Origin: Flagellimonas sp. MMG031
GTDB taxonomy: Bacteria > Bacteroidota > Bacteroidia > Flavobacteriales > Flavobacteriaceae
DNA length: 64,000 bases
Assembly (NCBI RefSeq): GCF_040112705.1
Contig: NZ_CP157804.1
Location: 1,916,001-1,980,000 of the forward strand
Direction: 5' to 3'
Shown: positions 18,983 to 28,753 of the stretch, piece by piece
Layout of the letters: the number at the start of each line of letters is the position of its first letter
Numbering within the stretch: position 1 is the first letter of the stretch
Notes under the pieces: generated by a model
The model's input: the letters and a program-made list of their open reading frames with translations, nothing else
What the model was told of the DNA's origin: nothing
The model's database searches: none
Program-made: the position numbers and the translations under genes

Positions 18983-20665
18983 ATGCGTATTGGACTGACC
19001 CTTTTCGGATTGCTTATCATGGTTTCCTGTAAACAACAGGAAAGGCCTGAAGAAAAAGTAGCTGGACCGCCCAACATCATTTTTATCATGTCGGACGACC
19101 ATGCCGAGCAGGCCATTAGCGCATATGGGCATCCGGTGGGCAAATTGGCCCCCACACCAAATATCGACAGGATTGCAAAGGAAGGGGCCCTGTTCAGGAA
19201 TAATTTTTGCACCAATTCCATATGCGGCCCCAGTAGGGCAGTGGTATTGACGGGAAAGTTCAGCCATGTCAATGGATTTAGGATGAACGGGAACCGTTTT
19301 AATGGTGATCAACAAACCTTTCCCAAACTTCTTCAAAAGGCAGGATATCGGACAGCTGTCATTGGAAAATGGCACTTGCACGGATTGCCCCAAGGCTTTG
19401 ATCATTGGAATATTTTGACCGATCAGGGTAACTATTACAATCCTGATTTTATTACTGTCAACCAGCAGAGCAACGTGGCGGATACCACTCGTATCGAGGG
19501 GTATGCCACCGATATTATCACCGAAAAGGGGTTGGACTACCTTAAATCGGTCAAGGATTCCGGTCAGCCTTTTTTGCTCATGTTGCAACATAAAGCGCCA
19601 CACCGCAATTGGATGCCGGCGCTGCGCCATGTAAATCGATTTGATTCGGTCCAATTTTCCTTACCGGAAACTTACTTTACCCATCACGAAGGCTCGCTTG
19701 CATCAAAAGACCAATTGCAGACGATTTACAAGGATATGTACGAGGGCCATGATTTGAAGATGACCGCTAAAAAAGGGAGTCCAGCATTGGCATGGAATCC
19801 CTGGAAAACTGACTTTGAACGGATGACCGAGGAACAAAGAGCGGCTTGGGACAGTGCGTATCAAGCCAAAAATGATGCCTTTCATGACGCCAATTTATCT
19901 GGAAGGGCCCTGGCGGAATGGAAGGGACAACGCTATTTACAGGAATATTTATCCACCATTGTTTCGGTGGATGAAGGAGTGGGCCGGGTGCTGGACTATT
20001 TGGATGAAAACGGTCTGTTCGAAAACACCATCGTTATCTACACTACGGACCAAGGGTTTTATTTGGGAGAAAAGGGATGGTTCGATAAACGCTACATGTA
20101 CGAAGAGTCCCTGGCGATGCCACTGATGGTGAGATATCCTGGCCATATAAAGGCGGGCAGCCAAATAGAAGCACTCACCCAAAACTTGGATTTTGCCGAG
20201 ACTTTTTTGGATTATGCTGGAGTCGAGATACCGGAGGATATGCAGGGACAATCCTTACGACCCTTGCTGGAGGATACAATGCTCGGTTCTGATTTCAGAA
20301 ATGCCATTTACTACCATTACTATGATTACCCGGCATTTCATATGGTGAAAAAGCATTATGGCATCAGAACGGATCGTTATAAGCTGATGCATTTCTATGA
20401 TGATATCGATACATGGGAATTATATGATCTGGAGGAAGACCCCAAAGAAATTCACAATCAAATCGATAATCCCCAATATGATGCCGTTGAAGCGCAGCTG
20501 AGGGAGCAGTTGATACAATTACAGCAACAATATCAAGTTACGGAGCAGGAGTTTGAACAAGCTCCAAAAGAACAGGTCCAAAGGGCCTACGGACAATTTG
20601 AGAAGTTAAGGGGCCATACAGGTACTGCCTATGACCCTATCAAAAATGAGGACATAAAGCTATAA
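18983..20665 (+). CDS. Sulfatase (family S1, alkaline-phosphatase fold), lipoprotein
   Basis: 560 residues: lipobox (IMVSCKQ), metal site NIIFIMSDDHAEQ and formylglycine site C81-G-P-S-R within ICGPSRAVVLTGK, the C-x-P-S-R signature of type I sulfatases; also GKWHLHG and a C-terminal DLEEDPKEIHN block. It hydrolyses sulfate esters after Cys81 is oxidised to formylglycine by an FGE; a catalytically complete FGE is encoded at 37148-38215. Its presence shows that the PUL substrate is probably sulfated, as in algal polysaccharides. It starts 11 bp after the GH3 gene and ends 1 bp before the GH43-like gene. Confidence 0.95.
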   Translation: MRIGLTLFGLLIMVSCKQQERPEEKVAGPPNIIFIMSDDHAEQAISAYGHPVGKLAPTPNIDRIAKEGALFRNNFCTNSICGPSRAVVLTGKFSHVNGFRMNGNRFNGDQQTFPKLLQKAGYRTAVIGKWHLHGLPQGFDHWNILTDQGNYYNPDFITVNQQSNVADTTRIEGYATDIITEKGLDYLKSVKDSGQPFLLMLQHKAPHRNWMPALRHVNRFDSVQFSLPETYFTHHEGSLASKDQLQTIYKDMYEGHDLKMTAKKGSPALAWNPWKTDFERMTEEQRAAWDSAYQAKNDAFHDANLSGRALAEWKGQRYLQEYLSTIVSVDEGVGRVLDYLDENGLFENTIVIYTTDQGFYLGEKGWFDKRYMYEESLAMPLMVRYPGHIKAGSQIEALTQNLDFAETFLDYAGVEIPEDMQGQSLRPLLEDTMLGSDFRNAIYYHYYDYPAFHMVKKHYGIRTDRYKLMHFYDDIDTWELYDLEEDPKEIHNQIDNPQYDAVEAQLREQLIQLQQQYQVTEQEFEQAPKEQVQRAYGQFEKLRGHTGTAYDPIKNEDIKL

Positions 20666-20666
20666 T

Positions 20667-22514
20667 ATGAAAGGAATATCCATAGCATTGGTGGCTGCAG
20701 TTATGCTGCTATCCTGCAAGGGCGACCCCATCCAAAGGGAATCTGAAGAAAGGGAGGCTACGGTTCAGTCAAATTCACCCAATGGTTTTAAGACCTATTG
20801 CAATCCCATTGATATCGACTATTCCTATATGTCACATTACAGGGCGAACAACAATGTGTCTTATCGGTCAGGGGCCGACCCAGCGGTAATCAATTTCAAA
20901 GGCCGTTACTATATGTTCGTAACACGCTCACACGGGTATTGGGCTTCCGACGATATGAGCAATTGGAAGTTCATCAAGCCACAACGTTGGTATTTTAAAG
21001 GGTCCAATGCCCCTGCAGCTGCCGTTAAAGGGGATAAGGTTATCCTGTACGGTGACCCTTCGGGCCGTGGTCCCATACTCGAAACCGACAATCCAGAACT
21101 TGGGGATTGGAAAACCAATTATGCGGTAATCAATCCACCAGGAGGAATCCAAGATCCTGATTTGTTCGTGGATGATGATGGACGGGTATATCTCTACGAA
21201 GAGTCTTCCAATACATGGCCCATCCGGGTCGTGGAGCTGGACCCGGAAAATTATTATGTACCTAAAGGTGATGAGAAGGATCTTTTTCAATTAGAGCCCG
21301 AAAAGCATGGTTGGGAACGATTTGGACAAGATCATAAATCGGATTTTAAACCTTATTTGGAAGGACCTTGGATGATAAAGCACGGTGATACCTACTATCT
21401 GGAGTATGGGGCTCCTGGAACACAGTGGAACGTATATGCAGATGGTGTAAGAACCAGTAAAAATCCCTTCGGACCATTTGAGTATGCACCTTACAATCCC
21501 ATATCCTATAAGCCCGGAGGTTTTTTAAAAGGATCGGGCCATGGAAGCACTGTTAAGGACAATCATGGAAACTACTGGCACTTTGCAACGATGGCCATTT
21601 CCGTAAATTACAAGTTTGAGCGCCGTTTGGGGATGTATCCTGCAGGATTTGAAAGTGATAACGGTCAAATGTACGTCAATACCGCCTATGGTGACTACCC
21701 TCATTTTTTGCCCGATACCGAAGTGGAAAATCACAAGGAACGTTTTACGGGCTGGATGTTGTTGTCCTACAAAAAGCCCGTTAGCACCAACTCTGGTTTG
21801 GTGGATAGGGATATCAATGTAGTGGACGAAAGTGAGCAGGGTTATATGCAGGAACAGATCAAGGGTTTTGGCATAGATCGAATAAATGATGAGGAAATAC
21901 GGTCCTACTGGGTATCGGAAGCAAACAATGATTCCATCCATATTGAAATGGATTTGGAAAAAAAGATGAACGTAAAGGCCGTTCAAATCAATTTTCAAGA
22001 CTTCAATAGCGAAATCTTTGGGCGTCTGGATAGCTTAAGGCAACAATTTGTACTGGAATATTCATTGGATGGGTCCCAATGGAAAACCTTGGCCAATTAT
22101 GCCAAGAATACCAGGGATATGCCCCATGGGTACATTGAACTGGAAACGCCCGTAGATGCACGTTACATTCAGTACAACCATGTGTACTGTACCAATAAAT
22201 ACCTATCGATTTCCGAACTCAGGGTCTTCGGTAACGGCTATGGTGCAAAACCGAAGCGACCTGCCAACTTCAAAGTCGTCCGGCAAAAGGACAGAAGAGA
22301 TGCATACCTGACATGGGATAAGGATGATAGTGCCCAAGGTTACGTCATATACTGGGGCATTTCCAAAGACAAATTGAACCTTTCCGCCCTGATGTATGAC
22401 CATCCCAATTACGAACTCCGCGCCCTAAATACGGACCAATCGTATTACATGCAGGTGGAAGCATTCAATGAGAACGGTATTTCCGAAAAGAGTGAAATAA
22501 TCTTTGTGGAATAA
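20667..22514 (+). CDS. GH43-like glycosidase with F5/8 type C and fibronectin III-like domains
   Basis: 615 residues with a lipoprotein signal (AVMLLSCKG). The five-blade propeller of GH43/GH117-type enzymes is visible: general base region SGADPAVINFKGRYYMF, PGGIQDPDLFVDDDGRVYLY, LEGPWMIKHGDTYYLEY (acid) and GHGSTVKDNHGNYW. A discoidin/F5/8 C domain follows (about 385-525) and an FN3-like domain (about 528-615). GH43-type enzymes remove arabinose, xylose or galactose residues; the exact activity is unknown. It is the last gene of the PUL, followed by 335 bp without a gene. Confidence 0.82.
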   Translation: MKGISIALVAAVMLLSCKGDPIQRESEEREATVQSNSPNGFKTYCNPIDIDYSYMSHYRANNNVSYRSGADPAVINFKGRYYMFVTRSHGYWASDDMSNWKFIKPQRWYFKGSNAPAAAVKGDKVILYGDPSGRGPILETDNPELGDWKTNYAVINPPGGIQDPDLFVDDDGRVYLYEESSNTWPIRVVELDPENYYVPKGDEKDLFQLEPEKHGWERFGQDHKSDFKPYLEGPWMIKHGDTYYLEYGAPGTQWNVYADGVRTSKNPFGPFEYAPYNPISYKPGGFLKGSGHGSTVKDNHGNYWHFATMAISVNYKFERRLGMYPAGFESDNGQMYVNTAYGDYPHFLPDTEVENHKERFTGWMLLSYKKPVSTNSGLVDRDINVVDESEQGYMQEQIKGFGIDRINDEEIRSYWVSEANNDSIHIEMDLEKKMNVKAVQINFQDFNSEIFGRLDSLRQQFVLEYSLDGSQWKTLANYAKNTRDMPHGYIELETPVDARYIQYNHVYCTNKYLSISELRVFGNGYGAKPKRPANFKVVRQKDRRDAYLTWDKDDSAQGYVIYWGISKDKLNLSALMYDHPNYELRALNTDQSYYMQVEAFNENGISEKSEIIFVE

Positions 22515-22849
22515 ACAATCGTCCAGCAATAATGGATTGGAGGGGTGGCTTTCCACTAATCTTGGAGAATTCCGAGGCTATCTGAAAATAAGAGTTCTAA
22601 GTCATTTGAGACACCGATTTAGCATAAGCTTCTGCACAATGAATAGATAACAATGCCAGCTTTTACTGATACTGTTTGGACCATGAAACAAAACTGATAT
22701 ACGTCATTTGATATTTACCCGTAGATTTGGATTTTTATTAACGTGGTTTTGGTCAAAATCTTAGTATTTTGAAAAATTTAAAATTTAACCTGCGGGTTAC
22801 GCCCGCAACAATTCCAATGTTTAATTTTGCATCCTAAATCTTCGAATGT
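22515..22849. other. Intergenic region before terC with a CRP-like palindrome and a small hairpin
   Basis: No gene seen. It holds cTGATatacGTCAt at 22694-22707, the same motif as the stress-cluster sites, but the nearest perfect TAnnTTTG (TAGATTTG, 22722-22729) is only 25 bp from the palindrome centre instead of 33. A short hairpin TGCGGG-ttacg-CCCGCA lies at 22791-22807, about 43 bp before the terC start, and could sit in its leader. I found no sequence matching a Mn2+ (yybP-ykoY) riboswitch. Confidence 0.5.
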
Positions 22850-23791
22850 ATGATTGTATGGATTCTGTTCCTTTTGGGAATCCTTGTTTTTTTAGCCCTA
22901 GATCTTGGTGTATTTAATAAGAAGGCTCACGTTATCAGTGTTAAGGAAGCCTCCTTTTGGACCGCTGTTTGGGTGACGTTATCGCTTTTGTTCACCGGGG
23001 TCATTTACTGGCTCTATGGAACAGGAAAGGTGGACAATGTTGATGGGCTGACCCCAATGGACGCTAGCTTAAAATATATAACAGGCTACCTTATTGAATT
23101 ATCCCTCAGTATCGACAACATCTTTGTCATTGCGGTTATTTTCACATCGTTTCAAATCCCCCAAAAATATCAGCATAGGGTTTTGTTTTGGGGTATTTTG
23201 GGGGCCATCATCTTTCGAGCGTTGATGATTTTCTTCGGAGTAGCCCTTATTAAGAAATTTAGCTTTACCACCTATATTTTCGGGGCTTTTCTGATTTTTA
23301 CCGCACTTCGTATGTTGTTTTCCAAAGAGGAACCGTTCAACCCGAAGCAGTCGTTTGTTTATCGAAACCTACGAAAAATAATGCCCATCACTTCGCAGAT
23401 GCAAGGACAGAAGTTTTTCATCAAACTAAGACATATAACCGCAGCTACGCCGCTGTTTATTGCCTTGGTGGTGATCGAGTTTACCGATATCCTGTTTGCT
23501 TTGGACAGCGTCCCGGCTATTTTGGCAATCACTTCTGATCCCTTTTTGGTCTTCAGCTCCAATATATTTGCCATTTTGGGTCTTAGGTCGATGTACTTCT
23601 TTTTGGCCCATATGATCGATAGGTTCTACTATCTCAAATATAGTTTGGTGGCCATCTTAAGTTTTGTAGGGGTTAAGCTGATCCTGGCACACCATTATAC
23701 CTTCCCTGAGTGGTTTTCGTTGAGCTTTATTACCGTCGCGTTGCTGACCGGTATTCTTGCATCAAAAAAAGAGGAAAAAAAGACGGTTTGA
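22850..23791 (+). CDS. TerC/Alx-family integral membrane protein
   Basis: 313 residues with about nine hydrophobic segments, starting directly with MIVWILFLLGILVFLALDLG and containing the conserved acidic membrane motifs ELSLSIDNIFVIAVIF and IEFTDILFALDSVPAILAIT. The family (PF03741) includes Alx and TerC, now linked to Mn2+ export and to metal loading of exoenzymes in several bacteria; tellurite resistance is the historical name. It stands alone, convergent with the DAB operon with only 6 bp between stop codons. An upstream CRP-like palindrome at 22694 may link it to the stress regulon, but the spacing is not canonical. Confidence 0.93.
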   Translation: MIVWILFLLGILVFLALDLGVFNKKAHVISVKEASFWTAVWVTLSLLFTGVIYWLYGTGKVDNVDGLTPMDASLKYITGYLIELSLSIDNIFVIAVIFTSFQIPQKYQHRVLFWGILGAIIFRALMIFFGVALIKKFSFTTYIFGAFLIFTALRMLFSKEEPFNPKQSFVYRNLRKIMPITSQMQGQKFFIKLRHITAATPLFIALVVIEFTDILFALDSVPAILAITSDPFLVFSSNIFAILGLRSMYFFLAHMIDRFYYLKYSLVAILSFVGVKLILAHHYTFPEWFSLSFITVALLTGILASKKEEKKTV

Positions 23792-23797
23792 TGAGGT

Positions 23798-24652
23798 TTA
23801 TGGGTTGCAATAATCGCAGTATTGTGGGTTTTCGTATTCCCTTTGGTTTGAGCGCGTTTCTGTAAAGCCACACTTTTGGCAGTTGTATACGTGCGCTTTC
23901 ACGGACTTGGTGGGCATCCCGCAGTATTCACAGGGCAATCCCCGTTGTACTCCTTGAATCGAAAAACCAGGGACTTGGCATTTGGGACAGCACGATTTGA
24001 TGTTTTTGATTAAATCCAAGGTGGCCTGTTCAATGGCCTTCATGCGCGTAGGGTTGTTCATGGCTCGCATATCGGTTTCAGCTTGCAAGGATGCTCCTTT
24101 ATGAAGTAGCCGTTCCACAGTGTGCACGGTTTCTTCAAAGGATGAAAAATCCTTCCAAACCTGCTGCGCTCCATGTATTGTTTTAAGAATGATACCGTGC
24201 TCGGGAGCACCAATTTCTTTGGCAAAGGATTCGAATTCCGATTGACTTTTGATTTCTCTTTTATGGTAATTGGTTTTTTCGGTCAAATGTCGACCTACGA
24301 TTTCGAGTTTGTTTACGGTATCGGTCAACATGACCATTTCCTCGTTTCCCGGGATAAAAAAATAGGAAGGGTGGGGGCCAAATGATCCTTCACTGGCCAC
24401 CACCAAACTTCCCTCGACCAACTCAATTGCTTTTTTGGTCTTTGCCCTCAGTGCTTCCAAAGGAGTGCCTTTTCGCTGTATTTCTCCTGAGAAGCTTCCG
24501 AAAGCATCCGTGTCCAAATGTTCCGCTACCGTACAGCGAACCTGTAGTTCGCGCTCCAATAGGGGTGCCAAAACCTGCTCTTTACCATGCATCGTAGCAA
24601 TGGTCACGGTTCTTCCTACAAATAGGTCATTTCCGTGAGCAGGGGTTTTCAT
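23798..24652 (-). CDS. DUF6671-like protein with two C-terminal Cys4 zinc ribbons, last gene of the DAB operon
   Basis: 284 residues, soluble. The N-terminal part (about 1-200) has GRTVTIATMHGKEQVL, TDAFGSFSGE and ASEGSFGPHP, conserved-looking but of no enzyme class I recognise; I believe it is the family called DUF6671. The C-terminus has CPKC, CEYC, CQKC and CDYC pairs, two zinc-ribbon knuckles. Its start is only 3 bp after the dabA stop, so it is translated with DabAB. I infer an accessory or maturation role for the DabA zinc protein, or an unrelated passenger; nothing in the sequence decides. Confidence 0.7.
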   Translation of the reverse strand: MKTPAHGNDLFVGRTVTIATMHGKEQVLAPLLERELQVRCTVAEHLDTDAFGSFSGEIQRKGTPLEALRAKTKKAIELVEGSLVVASEGSFGPHPSYFFIPGNEEMVMLTDTVNKLEIVGRHLTEKTNYHKREIKSQSEFESFAKEIGAPEHGIILKTIHGAQQVWKDFSSFEETVHTVERLLHKGASLQAETDMRAMNNPTRMKAIEQATLDLIKNIKSCCPKCQVPGFSIQGVQRGLPCEYCGMPTKSVKAHVYNCQKCGFTETRSNQREYENPQYCDYCNP

Positions 24653-24655
24653 GTG

Positions 24656-27034
24656 TTAGGCAATGGTCAATTCTTCGTGTACTTTTCGTTTTAAAAACCC
24701 ATTAATAAACTGCTCCTCCTCTTTAAGTTCCAGTTCTTGTTGGTCCAACCAGTGGATGCTGGTTCCTTTCTCTGGATCTATAATGATGAGGTGAATCCAT
24801 TCGTTGGTCACTAACGACTTGAGTGCTTCGTACTTCGAAAGAATGGTATTGACCCTTTCCTTTGGCGCTTGGATTACCACAGTAAGTCGCAAAGGGGAGT
24901 GGTAGGGCTCGTTATCGGCGTTGTAGAGGGACTCCCATGGAAGCCCTGTCTGTAAATCGCCGCCATTACCTTGCACCACCCCAAACTTGCCGGTAATGTT
25001 GTGGGTAGTCTTGGTTCCCGCACCAAACTTTCCGTTGTCCACGGTAGAAAAGTAATAATGGTTGTTGATCCATTGTGTCACTACCATGGGCCCTTGCATA
25101 ATGGCTTCCAAAGCCGTTCCATCCTTATCGTTTTTCCAATCGTAAGAATGCAGGAAACACCTTCCGTCCAGATCAATATGTTGGGTAGTTTTTCTAGGTG
25201 CGATAACAAAGCTTGCATTTCTGGCCAATCCCCATTCTGGACGGGTCTCGCCCCAGTTACTGGCATTGATTTGCGCCATGGCTACACTGTTGCCCATAGC
25301 GCCCAACCGTTCTTGGGTCGCTGTAATTTGGGCTTTTTCAAGATTTGATTTTAGATTGTCCAATAACTGTTGATGGGATGATGGAATATGTTTGTCAAAC
25401 AGTTCGATTTCATCCGTGGTCGTATTGTGCTCCGCTCCCAAGAACCAGGTTGCGTCCGGAATCTTGAGACCATATTGATTTTCCAATAGCTTCCTAACAT
25501 CGGTGTTGTTTGCCATTTTGGCCAGCATTCTTGCGTTGTGTCGCCCAGGGCTGGCCGCACAGGCACCACAATCCAAGCTGGAACCAAATGGATTGTTGGC
25601 CGAATGGCTTCCGTGGCCTACAAAAACGACCAAGGGAGCAAAATTTTGCCATCCCATCAAATCAAAACCGGATTTTACGATAGCGGCCTGTTCCGCTATC
25701 GGCACATTTAGATCATGGGTGTTTTGGGCGTTTTGCAATTGTGGGTCGCAAACCGACTCGTGTCCTGTTTTTCTCTTATGGGAAAAACGGTAGAGCGAAG
25801 CTGGACTTATGGTACGCGCCATAAGATGAAGTCCGTAAAAGAAACCGGAGCCTTCCACAAAGCCAAAGGTGGAGGGCAACATGTTCTTCATTCGTTTCAT
25901 GAAGTAGTTCCAGAATTGGGAAACCTCATTTTTCCTGTCCAATTTTTGCTTTTCAACTTCCTTGTTTTCTTGAGCCACCTCTTTTACGGTGTAGCACGAA
26001 TCCAAAATTGGGGGACAGGATTTTTGTGTAATACCGTTTTGGGAGTTCTCATAATCCATGGCAATCCCGAAAAAGCCTGCGTAACCAAAGGTTTCATAAA
26101 AACCTTTGGACTCCACGTGCCTACGGATCAATTCCGAACGCGTGTCGATACAAAATACCAGTTGCGCATCGGGAACACTGCTTTTTTTCTTGTTCAAGTC
26201 GATTTCTTTGGGCGAGTTGCCAAGAGTGTGGACCAATTCCAATTGCCAGCTTTTTTCCCATGCCTTGAGCCATAAGTGTTGTAGCTCCGCGATTTCGGTA
26301 TCTGGCTGAGTCTTTTTTTCATTGGACAATAACGCTATACCAAGTTGTTTGGCTGTCCACAATCGAACGGCAAGATACTGTTCCAGATCTATGGGGTATT
26401 GTTTTTGCCACTCCGTTTGGTTCTGTGTCCTTAGCTTGATGTACCCTATCCACCCTGGCAAAGCGGCCAAGTGTTGGGTGAATAGCTCCTGAATCTCCCT
26501 TTCGGAAAAATTATTGGTAAGCTGTATCAATGCTTCCTGACTGGTTTTTGGAATATCGTTGCTTCCGATATTCCCCAAAATCTCGTCGTAGGGAGCGAGC
26601 TTTCTCCATGCGTTGTAGAATCCGGAGGATTTGAATGGCATCTCCCATTCTGCCAATCCTTCGTCCATAAAAGCGGACAACCACTTTACCATGGCCCTGT
26701 CCAATTCGGCAAATGGATTGATATTTTCTACCGTTTGCTCGGATTCCATCAATGGCAAATAATGTTCTGGAAGCTTTTTATAGCCGTGTTTGTGCAGTAC
26801 ATTTTGCAAGACCCCTGCATTGATGTCTCCATTTTCCAGAGCTTTTTGGTAAACCGATGCCTTTGGGTAAACTGACGTTCCCAAAACTTCCTTCGCCCGC
26901 TGTACTGCCTCTGTGAAAGGCAATTTTTCGTAACCGCTCAACGGATTCGAGGTCACAAAGGAATAGAGTGGCCAAGTGCTGCCAATATGATCGGCAGCTT
27001 TTTCTATGAGTGTGCTAATGGTGGTCGGGTTCAT
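24656..27034 (-). CDS. dabA: DabA, carbonic-anhydrase-like subunit of the DAB inorganic-carbon pump (DUF2309)
   Basis: 792 residues. DabA is a cytoplasmic, membrane-associated beta-carbonic-anhydrase-like protein that, with DabB, uses the ion gradient to trap CO2 as bicarbonate. The zinc/catalytic set is present: C295 and D297 in VFCIDTRSE, and H474 and C489 in VGHGSHSANNPFGSSLDCG, the same spacings (2 and 15) as C351/D353 and H524/C539 in the Halothiobacillus enzyme as I remember it. It overlaps dabB by 4 nt. In a heterotroph it most likely feeds carboxylation (anaplerosis) at low CO2. Confidence 0.94.
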   Translation of the reverse strand: MNPTTISTLIEKAADHIGSTWPLYSFVTSNPLSGYEKLPFTEAVQRAKEVLGTSVYPKASVYQKALENGDINAGVLQNVLHKHGYKKLPEHYLPLMESEQTVENINPFAELDRAMVKWLSAFMDEGLAEWEMPFKSSGFYNAWRKLAPYDEILGNIGSNDIPKTSQEALIQLTNNFSEREIQELFTQHLAALPGWIGYIKLRTQNQTEWQKQYPIDLEQYLAVRLWTAKQLGIALLSNEKKTQPDTEIAELQHLWLKAWEKSWQLELVHTLGNSPKEIDLNKKKSSVPDAQLVFCIDTRSELIRRHVESKGFYETFGYAGFFGIAMDYENSQNGITQKSCPPILDSCYTVKEVAQENKEVEKQKLDRKNEVSQFWNYFMKRMKNMLPSTFGFVEGSGFFYGLHLMARTISPASLYRFSHKRKTGHESVCDPQLQNAQNTHDLNVPIAEQAAIVKSGFDLMGWQNFAPLVVFVGHGSHSANNPFGSSLDCGACAASPGRHNARMLAKMANNTDVRKLLENQYGLKIPDATWFLGAEHNTTTDEIELFDKHIPSSHQQLLDNLKSNLEKAQITATQERLGAMGNSVAMAQINASNWGETRPEWGLARNASFVIAPRKTTQHIDLDGRCFLHSYDWKNDKDGTALEAIMQGPMVVTQWINNHYYFSTVDNGKFGAGTKTTHNITGKFGVVQGNGGDLQTGLPWESLYNADNEPYHSPLRLTVVIQAPKERVNTILSKYEALKSLVTNEWIHLIIIDPEKGTSIHWLDQQELELKEEEQFINGFLKRKVHEELTIA

Positions 27035-28488
27035 TGTGTTTTGGTTTTATACATTAAAATGGTCTTTTTTGATGGTTGCGATAGGTTCATCAGTTTTACG
27101 TACAGCCATGGTATTTGGCGGTACACCCCTAGTTTCATGAGAAAGAAACCGGTCAAAAACACTACCCCAAATGTGATCTGTAGCGGGGTTACCGGTGAAG
27201 GGACGGATATAATTTCCATACCTGTCATAAGCGCGGATACACCATTGTAAAAGAGGGCATAGGCACCAATCCCGGCCACAAAAAGAAAGGGGGGAACTAT
27301 AAGTTTTTGCAGGCCGCTGAAGGTTCTTTGCTTCACGATATTGTAGGTGGCCTGTCCAACCGTAATTGATGCGATAAGCGTAAGGAAAATTCCGCTATCC
27401 CACTCCATACCTTTTCCGGTAAGTCTGGCAAAAATAAAGGCCCCAAGTAAGCTGAACAGCAATACGACCAAGGCTTCCAACCATTTGATCTTAATGACAG
27501 GGGGCTGTTTCGGGTTCAAGCGTTCGATTTCCTCCCCAGAGGATAGGAACAAGTACGCCTTGTAAAATCCGTGTAAGATCAAGTGGGCAATCGCCGCATT
27601 GAAGAAACCAAGTCCACATTGCATGATCATAAAGCCCATTTGTGCAATGGTGGAACAGGCCAGCCGTTGTTTTACATTGGTTTGGATGAGTTTGGTGAAC
27701 TGCGCCAAGATGGCCGTAAGGCCTCCAATAATAAAGAGCACATCCATGGTACGGGAGGCCACAATTACAGTGGCCAAAACAGTCAATACAATGCCTGAAC
27801 CGTTCACGAATCCGGCATGCATCAAAGCGGAGGCAGGGGTAGGGGCGGTCATCGAGGACAACAACCATTTATGAAAGGGAAATATGGCTGATTGGATCAA
27901 TGCCGCTACAATGATACATAGGGCCGCAATCACAATAATATGGTCAGGTGTTTTACCAATACCATCGATTACACCGCTCAAGGTGATGGTGTGGTTATAC
28001 GATGCTAAAAGAAGCAAACCGATACTCAGAAAAACACTGCCGATCACAAAATACTGACGGGCAAAACGTTTCGCTTCCCTGGCCTCTCCCCATCGTGAAT
28101 CCAGACCTATTAAATTGGACATCACGGCTCCCATCAATAGCCAGCTGAACATGAGCAACACAATGTGTTCGGATACCAAAAAGAGCATAACGGCAATGGT
28201 AAAGCCCAAACACAGGAGCATGAATTTGGAGCGTTGCCCACGATCTTTAAAATAGGAGCTGGCGTAGGTGGTAATCACACCTCCAAAAAAGGAAACCGTG
28301 GTCCACAATAAGGCCGAAAAGCCATTGAATTTTACTAATTCGCCCCATTTCCATTCGGGTACATTGGGAAAGTGAAATGAGGTAAAGATCAGGTTACCGA
28401 TAAACATCAGCCAAAATAAAACCGGGATGGCCCCGGTAAAGACTGTTTTTTCGGATGATTTCCTGATGATGGTTGTGAGTTGAGTCAT
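27031..28488 (-). CDS. dabB: DabB, NuoL/Mrp-antiporter-like membrane subunit of the DAB pump
   Basis: 485 residues, at least twelve hydrophobic helices. It contains the proton-antiporter family core, with FPFHKWLLSSMTAPTPASALMHAGFVNGSG (cf. the NuoL HxWL...ASTPVSALIHAATMV block) and LIQTNVKQRLACSTIAQMGFM. It is shorter than NuoL, as usual for DabB. The 4 nt overlap with dabA and the divergent LysR gene fix its identity as the DAB ion-translocating subunit rather than a complex I or Mrp part. Confidence 0.92.
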   Translation of the reverse strand: MTQLTTIIRKSSEKTVFTGAIPVLFWLMFIGNLIFTSFHFPNVPEWKWGELVKFNGFSALLWTTVSFFGGVITTYASSYFKDRGQRSKFMLLCLGFTIAVMLFLVSEHIVLLMFSWLLMGAVMSNLIGLDSRWGEAREAKRFARQYFVIGSVFLSIGLLLLASYNHTITLSGVIDGIGKTPDHIIVIAALCIIVAALIQSAIFPFHKWLLSSMTAPTPASALMHAGFVNGSGIVLTVLATVIVASRTMDVLFIIGGLTAILAQFTKLIQTNVKQRLACSTIAQMGFMIMQCGLGFFNAAIAHLILHGFYKAYLFLSSGEEIERLNPKQPPVIKIKWLEALVVLLFSLLGAFIFARLTGKGMEWDSGIFLTLIASITVGQATYNIVKQRTFSGLQKLIVPPFLFVAGIGAYALFYNGVSALMTGMEIISVPSPVTPLQITFGVVFLTGFFLMKLGVYRQIPWLYVKLMNLSQPSKKTILMYKTKTQ

Positions 28489-28512
28489 TTTCGTGTTTTT
28501 TTGAGGAAATTC

Positions 28513-28707
28513 CTATTTGTCTTTTTCTTCTGGAACGACACGTTGAACACCGCTACGCACTTTGGCCAACAATACCACTCCTACGATAAAACTGCACAGT
28601 AAGATGCGATCTAGGAACATGGATTGATTTAGGTATGACATAGCGATCATTAGGACCATGATAAGCAGTCCCAAAAGCACGGGGATAATATGTTTTGATT
28701 TTTGCAT
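28513..28707 (-). CDS. Small two-helix membrane protein in the DAB operon
   Basis: 64 residues from the ATG at 28705-28707, chosen because longer in-frame starts overlap the upstream gene region and add no conserved sequence. Two hydrophobic segments (HIIPVLLGLLIMVLMIAM and RILLCSFIVGVVLLAKV) and a charged tail (EEKDK). It lies 24 bp upstream of dabB in the same direction. I do not recognise a family. It may be a small DAB-associated subunit. Confidence 0.6.
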   Translation of the reverse strand: MQKSKHIIPVLLGLLIMVLMIAMSYLNQSMFLDRILLCSFIVGVVLLAKVRSGVQRVVPEEKDK

Positions 28708-28753
28708 GTTGTCTTGATTTAGCATTTGCTGATGGTTTGGACAGTATGTTGAA

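Noticed and set aside
22791..22807. Mn2+ riboswitch before terC
   Set aside because: Only one short hairpin is present; conserved loops of the yybP-ykoY class are not visible.
25715..26275. Open frame of 186 codons on the plus strand, opposite dabA
   Set aside because: The dabA frame has all zinc residues and normal length; this frame has no family features.
27031..28488. Complex I NuoL or Mrp antiporter subunit
   Set aside because: It stands alone with dabA and a LysR regulator, is shorter than NuoL and lacks other complex I or Mrp genes.
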